A stretch of 6,662 nucleotides of DNA from an uncultured Alphaproteobacteria bacterium (GTDB taxonomy: Bacteria; Pseudomonadota; Alphaproteobacteria; Puniceispirillales; Puniceispirillaceae). The notes below the pieces were generated by a model, which saw only the letters and a list, made by a program, of their open reading frames with translations, was not told the origin of the DNA and did no database searches. The stretch's first letter is position 1. Each line of letters starts with the position of its first letter. The DNA lies in assembly GCA_913064995.1 (NCBI GenBank), contig CAJYBL010000083.1, positions 1 through 6,662 on the forward strand, read 5' to 3'. Shown here one piece after another: positions 1-5,634 of this stretch. The position numbers and the translations under genes were made by a program.

Positions 1-52
1 CTTAATCTAGCCCCGATTAAATGGTTTATTCGGACGTAGAAGGGTCGGCAAA

Positions 53-69
53 GCGCGACAGCGTCGCGC
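53..69 (+). repeat. Perfect GC-rich inverted repeat upstream of rpoH
   Basis: The arms GCGCGAC (53-59) and GTCGCGC (63-69) are exactly complementary around the 3-base loop AGC, giving a strong 7-bp hairpin on either strand. No T-run follows on the plus strand, so it is not a standard intrinsic terminator. It may end or stabilise the transcript of a gene to the left of the window, or form part of the rpoH leader. It lies more than 40 bases before the rpoH ribosome binding site and does not pair with it, so a simple thermosensor role is not supported. A GAGTC (GANTC, the CcrM methylation motif of alphaproteobacteria) lies at 99-103. Confidence 0.6.
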
Positions 70-110
70 CGAAGTGACGCAAATTTGCCTAACGATATGA
101 GTCCAATCCC

Positions 111-116
111 GAGGAG
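111..116 (+). promoter_or_regulatory. rpoH ribosome binding site, decides the start codon
   Basis: GAGGAG is a strong Shine-Dalgarno sequence. It lies only 2 bases before the ATG at 119 but 8 bases before the in-frame ATG at 125. Normal spacing therefore favours 125 as the true start and makes the ATG at 119 an unlikely initiator. Confidence 0.75.
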
Positions 117-124
117 AAATGAAA

Positions 125-1036
125 ATGGCCGCTAAATCCATGCTTCCTGCGCTTAGCCCAGATGGAAATCTGTCGCGCTATCTCGAGCAAATCCGCGCCT
201 TTCCAATGCTGGAGCCGGGTGAAGAATATATGCTGGCAAAATCATGGAAAGATAAAGGCGACGTCAAGGCAGCGCATAAGTTGGTGACAAGCCATTTGCG
301 GCTTGTCGCCAAAATCGCAATGGGATATCGCGGCTATGGCCTGCCGGTTGCCGATCTGATCTCTGAGGGCAATCTTGGCATGATGCATGCGGTCAAAAAA
401 TTTGAACCTGAAAAAGGCTTTCGGCTTGCCACCTATGCCATGTGGTGGATCAAAGCGGCAATTCAGGAATATATATTGCGGTCATGGTCGCTGGTCAAAA
501 TCGGCACCACCGCCGGGCAGAAGAAATTGTTTTTCAATCTGCGCCGAATCAAAGGACAAATCCAAGCGATTGAAGATGGCGATCTAAAGCCCGAACAGGT
601 TACGCAGATTGCCACCCAGCTAGATGTGTCCGAAACCGAAGTGATTTCGATGAATCAGCGCATGGCTGGCAATGACCGGTCGTTGAATGTACCGCTTAGC
701 CGCGATGGCGAGGGCAGTGGCGAATGGCAGGATTGGCTGGAAGATGACAGCGTTGATCAGGAAACCAATTTTGCCGAACAGGAAGAATATGGCGCGCGCC
801 GCGATTTGATGGTTGATGCGATGCAGGAGCTTAACCCGCGCGAACAACGTATTCTGGAAGCGCGACGGCTTGCCGAACCGCCGCTAACACTCGAAGATCT
901 GGCGGCTGAGTTCAGCGTTAGCCGCGAACGGATTCGCCAGATTGAAGTTCGTGCCTTTGAAAAACTGCAAAAAGCCGTTCGCGACAAGGCCGAAGAAATG
1001 CAGCTATTGCCGCATCACAGCGAAGCTGAGGCCTAG
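125..1036 (+). CDS. rpoH: RNA polymerase sigma-32 (heat-shock) factor RpoH
   Basis: This cytoplasmic sigma factor directs RNA polymerase to heat-shock promoters (chaperones and proteases). With the start at 125 it has 303 residues, normal for alphaproteobacterial RpoH; an ATG at 119 would add only two residues and is too close to the ribosome site. Region 1.2/2.1 occupies roughly residues 15-65. Region 2.2-2.4, which binds core enzyme and the -10 element, is at about 72-120 and includes GLPVADLISEGNLG and FRLATYAMWWIKAAIQEYI. The diagnostic RpoH box QKKLFFNLR is at 132-140; it separates RpoH from RpoD and is linked to core binding and chaperone/FtsH control. Region 4.2, the helix-turn-helix for the -35 element, is at about 255-285 (LTLEDLAAEFSVSRERIRQIE). 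No truncation is seen. A CCCCGATT at 11-18 faintly resembles a sigma-32 -10 element, but any -35 lies outside the window. The 3' end overlaps purA on the other strand. Confidence 0.97.
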   Translation: MAAKSMLPALSPDGNLSRYLEQIRAFPMLEPGEEYMLAKSWKDKGDVKAAHKLVTSHLRLVAKIAMGYRGYGLPVADLISEGNLGMMHAVKKFEPEKGFRLATYAMWWIKAAIQEYILRSWSLVKIGTTAGQKKLFFNLRRIKGQIQAIEDGDLKPEQVTQIATQLDVSETEVISMNQRMAGNDRSLNVPLSRDGEGSGEWQDWLEDDSVDQETNFAEQEEYGARRDLMVDAMQELNPREQRILEARRLAEPPLTLEDLAAEFSVSRERIRQIEVRAFEKLQKAVRDKAEEMQLLPHHSEAEA

Positions 1037-2331
1037 CCTTCAAACGGGTCGCGGACCAGAATTGTATCATCGCGTTCGGGGCTGGTTGATAGCAGCGTAA
1101 CCGGCAATTTGGTTAATTCTTCAACACGGCGAATATATTTGATCGCATTGGCTGGCAATTCAGCCCAGCTACGCGCTCCATAGGTGCTGTCTGACCAGCC
1201 GGGCATTTCTTCGTAAATTGGCTTGCAGGCGGCCTGTGCGCCAGCATCGGACGGGAAATAATCCAAAACCTTGTCGCTGCCGTCAATTTGATAGCCAACG
1301 CATATCTTTAAAACATCAAACCCATCAAGAACATCAAGCTTGGTCAGAGCCATGCCGGTGATGCCCGCAACATGACCTGCCTGACGAACCATAACCGAAT
1401 CAAACCAGCCACAACGCCGCTTGCGTCCTGTGACCGTGCCAAATTCGCGGCCTCGTTCGCCCATACGGTCGCCATCGGCACCAAAATCCTCGGTTGGGAA
1501 TGGGCCACTGCCAACGCGGGTTGTATAGGCCTTGGTAATGCCAAGAACAAATCCAATTTCGGTTGGGCCGGCACCTGCACCGGTTGCGGCCTGACCTGCC
1601 ACAGTATTGCTTGAGGTCACAAAAGGATAAGTGCCGTGATCAATATCAAGCATCACCCCTTGGGCACCTTCAAACAAAACCCGCTTATTTGCCGCGCGCG
1701 CATCGGCAAGGCAACGCCAGCTTTGACCGGTATAGGTCAGCAATTCGTCACGCATCGCCAAAAGATCGGCCTTCATCTTGTCAGCATCGGCAAGCGGCTG
1801 TTCAGCGGCGGCGAGCCAGACATTGTGATGCGCCACCAGCGCCGCCAGCTTTTTGGTTAGCACATTTTCCGATGCCAGATCGCCAAGACGAACCGCGCGG
1901 CGGGCAATCTTATCCTCATAGGCAGGGCCAATACCGCGACCGGTTGTGCCAATTTTACCAGCACCGCGCAACGCTTCACGCGCCGCATCAACCGCCTGAT
2001 GAACCGGCAAGATCAAAGCCGCAGATTCGGATACTAAAAGGCTTGCCGGACTGATCGCTACGCCCTGATCGCGCAAAATGCCAATTTCCTTTAGCAAATG
2101 CGCCGGATCAATCACAACACCATTGCCAATGACCGACAATTTTCCCGGCCGTACAATGCCGGATGGCAAAAGCGATAATTTATATTCAACACCGTCAATG
2201 ACAAGCGTATGACCCGCATTATGGCCACCTTGAAACCTGACAACAACATCGGCGCGGCTTGACAGCCAATCGACAATCTTGCCTTTGCCCTCATCACCCC
2301 ATTGCGCACCAATTACCGCTACATTTGCCAT
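1033..2331 (-). CDS. purA: Adenylosuccinate synthase PurA
   Basis: PurA joins IMP and aspartate using GTP to make adenylosuccinate, the first committed step from IMP to AMP, as a cytoplasmic homodimer. The 432-residue length is typical. The N-terminal phosphate-binding loop GAQWGDEGKGK is at 8-18 and contains the catalytic base Asp13; GGHNAGHT at 35-42 contains the catalytic acid His41. IMP-site motifs include TTGRGIGPAYEDK at 129-141 and GAQGVMLDIDHGTYPFVTS at 222-240. VGSGPFPTE (273-281) and GTVTGRKRRCGWFD (298-311) carry the aspartate/GTP-site arginines R303 and R305. TKLDVLDG at 330-337 is the guanine-recognition motif. The start is supported by the N-terminus MANVAVIGAQWGDEGKGK and by AAAGG seven bases upstream. 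It lies downstream of serA on the same strand after a 269-bp gap with a plausible promoter, so it is probably transcribed at least partly on its own. Confidence 0.98.
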   Translation of the reverse strand: MANVAVIGAQWGDEGKGKIVDWLSSRADVVVRFQGGHNAGHTLVIDGVEYKLSLLPSGIVRPGKLSVIGNGVVIDPAHLLKEIGILRDQGVAISPASLLVSESAALILPVHQAVDAAREALRGAGKIGTTGRGIGPAYEDKIARRAVRLGDLASENVLTKKLAALVAHHNVWLAAAEQPLADADKMKADLLAMRDELLTYTGQSWRCLADARAANKRVLFEGAQGVMLDIDHGTYPFVTSSNTVAGQAATGAGAGPTEIGFVLGITKAYTTRVGSGPFPTEDFGADGDRMGERGREFGTVTGRKRRCGWFDSVMVRQAGHVAGITGMALTKLDVLDGFDVLKICVGYQIDGSDKVLDYFPSDAGAQAACKPIYEEMPGWSDSTYGARSWAELPANAIKYIRRVEELTKLPVTLLSTSPERDDTILVRDPFEG

Positions 2332-2332
2332 G

Positions 2333-2355
2333 AAAAAACCTTTGTCCCACCAAGG
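2333..2355 (-). promoter_or_regulatory. purA ribosome binding site inside a possible small hairpin
   Basis: Reading the minus strand, CCTT (2352-2355) can pair with AAGG (2339-2342), the core of the purA Shine-Dalgarno, with a further G-C pair possible across a bulge. Six T residues (2333-2338) follow, then the start codon. The stem is short and weak. It could modestly hide the ribosome site or be chance; an intrinsic terminator this close to the gene it precedes is unlikely. Confidence 0.25.
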
Positions 2356-2474
2356 GGATCGACATCAAGATCGAAAGACAGGACAGGCGCCATGCCGCTG
2401 CGACATTGCAACGGGTCAAGTTCGCCTACCTTGAAACCATAGATCATGCCGACGGGCCGCATGAACCGCGGCCG

Positions 2475-2504
2475 TTTATAGCAGAGTTCACGCGGCAAAG
2501 GCAA
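2475..2504 (-). promoter_or_regulatory. Candidate purA promoter
   Basis: On the minus strand TTGCCT (2499-2504, 4 of 6 to TTGACA) and TATAAA (2475-2480, 5 of 6 to TATAAT) are separated by 18 bases. This is the best sigma-70-like element I see in the serA-purA gap. Transcription would begin near 2468 and give a purA leader of about 137 nt. It is a consensus match only. Confidence 0.4.
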
Positions 2505-2600
2505 CGGTGCCATGCCAGTGGCAGAGGTTAATTTATCAGCATTCCATGCCACGCATGACCACAGCCGAAACGCGGCCCTTCCGCCAGCAAAAATCGGCGA

Positions 2601-4190
2601 TTAGATATCAAGCGCGAAATGCAGCGCATCGGCGCGCACCACCTGATCCAGCGCGCGGATTTCAGGCAACATGGTTATGGGCAAGCCGCCGTCAATCTCG
2701 ACAAGAGCAATCGCCTCGCCGCCAGCTTCACGCCGCCCAAGATGGAAAGTCGCAATATTGATCCCATGCTTGCCACAAAGGCTGCCAAGATCGCCAATAA
2801 AGCCCGGCTTGTCATAATTGCGAAGATAGAGAAGATGCGACGGGAAATCTGATTCAACAGCGATATGCTGCACCTCGACAATCCGCGGCTTATTCCCGCC
2901 AACCAAGGTTCCGGCGATCGTCCGATCACCTGTTTTATGCGAGATTGTTACCCGAAGCAGAGTTTCATAATCGCATTGGCGATCATGGCGAACTGTTGAT
3001 ACGGCAATGCCATTTGACGAGGCGACCGCAGCGGCATTGACCATATTGACCGATTCCATTGCCGGTCCAAGAAGCCCTGCCAAAGTTGTTGCCACTACTG
3101 ATTCTGGGTTTAGCGCGGCTGCCTTGCCGTCAAATTCGGTTACCACCGCGGTGATGCCATCGGCTTCGACCTGCCCCAAAAAGCTGCCAAGCAAGCCGCC
3201 AAGCGCCATATAAGGCTTTAGAATCGGGGCTTCTTCGGCTGAAACAGAAGCCATATTCAAGGCGTTGGTGACTGCCCCTTTCATCAGGTAATCAACCATT
3301 TGTTCAGCCACCTGAAGCGCCACTTTTTCCTGCGCTTCGGTTGTGCTGGCACCAAGATGCGGCGTGGCAATGACATTATCAAAACCGAAAAGCACATTAT
3401 CGGTGGCGGGTTCTACCTCAAACACATCAAAGGCGGCACCAGCGACATGGCCGCTTTTCAATGCTGCCGCCATTGCCAGCTCGTCAACAAGGCCGCCACG
3501 CGCACAATTGACGATCCGAACGCCTTTTTTAGTTTTGTTCAACGCGTCAGCGCTTATGATATTACGCGTCGCATCGGTCAATGGCGTGTGAAGGGTGATA
3601 AAATCTGCCCGTGCCAATAATTCATCAAGCTCAAGCTTTTCAATGCCAAGCCGAGTTGCATTTTCAGGGCTAAGGTACGGGTCATAACCAATAACCCGCA
3701 TTTTCAGGCCTTGCGCGCGTTCAGCAACAATCGTTCCGATATTGCCACAGCCAATCAGACCTAATGTTTTGCCGGTAATTTCGGTTCCCATAAAGCGTGA
3801 TTTTTCCCATTTACCAGCTTTGGTGGATTCATTGGCATCGGGAATTTGCCGCGCCAAGGACAGCATCAAGGTAATGGCATGTTCGGCAGTTGTAACCGCA
3901 TTGCCATAAGGGGTATTCATCACGATCACACCGCGTTTGGTTGCCGCCGCAATATCGACATTATCCACCCCAATCCCAGCCCGGCCAACGACTTTCAGAT
4001 TTGTGGCGGCGTTCAAAATATCAGCCGTAACCTTGGTCGCTGAACGGATCGCCAGCCCATCATAATCGGCAATAATGGCCTTTAGCTCATCAGGTGAAAG
4101 CCCCGGCTTGACATCAACATCAATGCCATGCTCCTCAAAAATCATCGCCGCACGCGGGCTTAATTTGTCACTAATTAATACTTTTGGCAT
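2601..4190 (-). CDS. serA: D-3-phosphoglycerate dehydrogenase SerA, long form with ACT domain
   Basis: SerA oxidises 3-phosphoglycerate with NAD to 3-phosphohydroxypyruvate, the first step of serine synthesis, in the cytoplasm. At 529 residues it matches the long class of the family. The split substrate-binding domain covers about 1-100 and 285-315, and the NAD-binding Rossmann domain about 101-284, with GLIGCGNIG at 144-152 and the acidic Asp170 after the second strand. Catalytic residues are visible: Arg231 in NCARGG, Glu260 in FEVEP, and His278 in TPHLG. Residues about 320-450 form the extra regulatory (allosteric substrate-binding) domain typical of long SerA, and about 455-526 form an ACT domain (YLRNYDKPGFIGDLGSLCG), which in this family usually binds serine for feedback inhibition. 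A weak GAG about 8 bases upstream is the only ribosome site. serC lies 120 bp upstream on the same strand, fitting a serC-serA operon. Confidence 0.98.
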   Translation of the reverse strand: MPKVLISDKLSPRAAMIFEEHGIDVDVKPGLSPDELKAIIADYDGLAIRSATKVTADILNAATNLKVVGRAGIGVDNVDIAAATKRGVIVMNTPYGNAVTTAEHAITLMLSLARQIPDANESTKAGKWEKSRFMGTEITGKTLGLIGCGNIGTIVAERAQGLKMRVIGYDPYLSPENATRLGIEKLELDELLARADFITLHTPLTDATRNIISADALNKTKKGVRIVNCARGGLVDELAMAAALKSGHVAGAAFDVFEVEPATDNVLFGFDNVIATPHLGASTTEAQEKVALQVAEQMVDYLMKGAVTNALNMASVSAEEAPILKPYMALGGLLGSFLGQVEADGITAVVTEFDGKAAALNPESVVATTLAGLLGPAMESVNMVNAAAVASSNGIAVSTVRHDRQCDYETLLRVTISHKTGDRTIAGTLVGGNKPRIVEVQHIAVESDFPSHLLYLRNYDKPGFIGDLGSLCGKHGINIATFHLGRREAGGEAIALVEIDGGLPITMLPEIRALDQVVRADALHFALDI

Positions 4191-4310
4191 GGTTTCATCT
4201 CATTCATTAACTGGCCCCACAAACAGGGCAATTCATGGCAATCAAATTGGCATCGATACAGAGTTGATATGATGCCAGCACCGCAGGATTGCGGTCGTCG
4301 ATATCGCAGA
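4191..4310 (-). other. serC-serA spacer with hairpin and nine-residue mini-ORF
   Basis: This 120-bp spacer has no strong promoter or T-tailed terminator. A small perfect stem, CCGCA/TGCGG with a 4-base loop, lies at 4281-4294, sixteen bases after the serC stop. A mini-ORF at 4207-4236 would encode MNCPVCGAS and stop; it lacks a clear Shine-Dalgarno. The lack of a terminator supports co-transcription of serC and serA. The hairpin could be a processing or stability element. Confidence 0.35.
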
Positions 4311-5483
4311 TTAGGCCGCAGCCGATCCGGTTTGGCGGATTTCGGTGTAGGCCCAATCCAGCCACGGCAATAGCGCCTCGACATCACTTGGCTCAACCGT
4401 TGGGCCAGCCCAGATGCGCAACCCGGGAGGCGCATCACGATATGATGCGGCGTCAAGCGCAACTCCCTCTTTTGCCAAGGTTTTCTCAAGCTGCGAAGCA
4501 ACTGTCTTTTTTGCCGCATCATCTAACGCGACAAACCAAGGATCAGTAATCGACAGGGTAATGCTGGTGTTTGAAATTGTCGCTGGATCTTGTGCCAGAA
4601 AACCGAAATATGGCGTTTTCGCAACCCATGATTTGACCGCATTAAGGCTTGCATTTGACCGCGTGATTAACGCTGGCAATCCGCCGATTGACTTTGCCCA
4701 ATTCAGCGCGTCAATCGCATCTTCAACGACCAGCATTGACGGGGTATTGATCGTCGCAGCGTCAAAAATGCCTTCATTTAATTTGCCCTTAGAGGTCAAG
4801 CGGAACAATTTTGGAATTGGCCATGACGGGGTATAGCTCTCAAGCCGCTCAACAGCGCGCGGTGACAGGATCAGCACGCCATGCCCACCCTCACCGCCAA
4901 GCGATTTCTGGAAACTGAAGGTTACAACATCGAGCTTTTGCCATGGCAAATCCATCGCAAAACAGGCAGATGTTGAATCGGCAATGGTCAAACCGGCACG
5001 ATCATCGGGAATCCAATCGCCATTCGGCACTTTGACGCCAGCCGCGGTGCCATTCCAAGTGAAAATGACATCATTATTGAAATCGACCGCATTCAGATCA
5101 GGCAATTGCCCATAAGGGGCAACGCGTGTCACCGAGTCAATTTTCAACTGGCTTACCGCATCGGTAACCCAATCTTTGCCAAAGGATTCCCACGCCAAAA
5201 GTTCAACGCCACGCGCGCCAAGCATTGACCACATTGCCATCTCAACCGCGCCCGTATCCGAGCCCGGAACAATGCCGATGCGATAATCATCAGGCAGACC
5301 CAGAATCTTGCGGGCGAGGGTCATCGCTGTTTGGATTTTATTTTTTGCAGGTGCTGAACGATGCGACCGACCGGTGCAAGCATCTTCAAGTGCGGCTGGA
5401 GACCATCCCGGACGTTTCTTTGTTGGTCCGGAAGAAAAATACGGCATAACCGGACGGTTTGCCGGTTTGGCATATGTTGACAT
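4311..5483 (-). CDS. serC: Phosphoserine aminotransferase SerC (alphaproteobacterial type)
   Basis: SerC is a PLP enzyme that transfers the amino group of glutamate to 3-phosphohydroxypyruvate, making phosphoserine, the second step of serine synthesis. Its 390 residues fit the divergent SerC subfamily of alphaproteobacteria and methanogens (TIGR01365-like) rather than the E. coli type of about 360. Visible landmarks are the N-terminal YFSSGPTKKRPGW (15-27), the HRS motif (41-43) near the substrate phosphate, IVPGSDTGAVEMAMW (71-85) in the cofactor phosphate region, TWNGTAAGV (142-150), IADSTSA with Asp169 facing the pyridine nitrogen, and the Schiff-base Lys193 in SFQKSLGGEGGHG. C-terminal LRIWAGPTVEPSDVEALLPWLDW (355-377) is typical. 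The start is supported by the MSTYAKPANRPVMPYFSSGP N-terminus and a weak GAGA seven bases before it; no start codon precedes it in frame nearby. It heads the serC-serA unit. Confidence 0.96.
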   Translation of the reverse strand: MSTYAKPANRPVMPYFSSGPTKKRPGWSPAALEDACTGRSHRSAPAKNKIQTAMTLARKILGLPDDYRIGIVPGSDTGAVEMAMWSMLGARGVELLAWESFGKDWVTDAVSQLKIDSVTRVAPYGQLPDLNAVDFNNDVIFTWNGTAAGVKVPNGDWIPDDRAGLTIADSTSACFAMDLPWQKLDVVTFSFQKSLGGEGGHGVLILSPRAVERLESYTPSWPIPKLFRLTSKGKLNEGIFDAATINTPSMLVVEDAIDALNWAKSIGGLPALITRSNASLNAVKSWVAKTPYFGFLAQDPATISNTSITLSITDPWFVALDDAAKKTVASQLEKTLAKEGVALDAASYRDAPPGLRIWAGPTVEPSDVEALLPWLDWAYTEIRQTGSAAA

Positions 5484-5507
5484 AACACATTCTCGCGCTC
5501 AGATTTG

Positions 5508-5527
5508 GCTATCCGTTGGGGGATAGC
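5508..5527 (-). promoter_or_regulatory. Hairpin in the serC 5' leader, candidate serC-leader element
   Basis: On the transcribed strand GCTATCC (5521-5527) pairs perfectly with GGATAGC (5508-5514) around a 6-base CCCAAC loop. The stem ends 24 bases before the serC start and would begin a few bases into a transcript from the candidate promoter upstream. A conserved leader motif upstream of the serC-serA operon is known in alphaproteobacteria (Rfam serC leader) and is thought to control ribosome access. Position and operon match it; I cannot confirm the consensus from memory. Confidence 0.5.
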
Positions 5528-5539
5528 GGCCCGCAAAAG

Positions 5540-5568
5540 AATTCGCATAAAATGATGTCGCAAGTCAA
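5540..5568 (-). promoter_or_regulatory. Candidate serC-serA promoter
   Basis: On the minus strand TTGACT (5563-5568) is a strong -35 match (5 of 6). With a 17-base spacer the -10 would be CGAATT (5540-5545), a poor match; TATGCG nearby is a better-looking hexamer but sits too close. The start would be near 5533, giving a leader of about 50 nt that contains the hairpin at 5508-5527. The good -35 and the location make a promoter here likely even though the -10 is uncertain. Confidence 0.4.
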
Positions 5569-5634
5569 CATGCTGCCTGACCGGTAAAGAGAAATAAATC
5601 CCTATTCAGTAAGCATTTGTTTTTGGTTTTTTTA

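Larger units (their letters stand above)
2332..2600 (-). other. serA-purA intergenic region with an unexplained open frame
   Basis: The region holds no gene I recognise. The frame of serA, read past its TAA stop, stays open for 93 codons and ends at a TAG (2319-2321) that overlaps the purA start by 13 bases. Within it a GTG at 2552 or an ATG codon could open a product of up to 77 residues; there is no good Shine-Dalgarno before the GTG. The predicted peptide has two GMAP motifs and no transmembrane segment, signal peptide or familiar domain. The sequence GGCATG occurs four times on the minus strand. It could be a small gene, a decayed gene remnant, or a long purA leader carrying an internal promoter. 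I see no T-tailed terminator after serA. In several relatives hisZ sits here, but this peptide does not resemble HisZ as I know it. Confidence 0.4.

Noticed and set aside
11..18. CCCCGATT as a sigma-32 -10 element for rpoH autoregulation
   Set aside because: It is only a partial match, and the -35 that would support it lies outside the window.
1..118. CIRCE element or RNA thermometer upstream of rpoH
   Set aside because: No TTAGCACTC-N9-GAGTGCTAA repeat is present, and no upstream segment pairs well with the GAGGAG ribosome site.
1563..2054. A 163-codon plus-strand open frame inside purA
   Set aside because: It lies wholly antisense to purA, whose protein is intact with all motifs. The predicted peptide is rich in Gln, His, Pro and Arg, as expected for an antisense shadow.
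2333..2357. Terminator-like weak hairpin plus six T residues just before purA
   Set aside because: The stem has only about 4-5 pairs and the T-run abuts the purA start codon, so a genuine terminator would block the gene. Kept only as a possible ribosome-site element.
4299..4306. CGATATCG palindrome after serC
   Set aside because: An isolated 8-base palindrome with no second copy or flanking structure is expected by chance.
4175..4522. A 115-codon minus-strand frame bridging the serC 3' end and the spacer before serA
   Set aside because: It overlaps the conserved C-terminus of SerC in another frame, ends inside serA, and has no recognisable domain or ribosome site.
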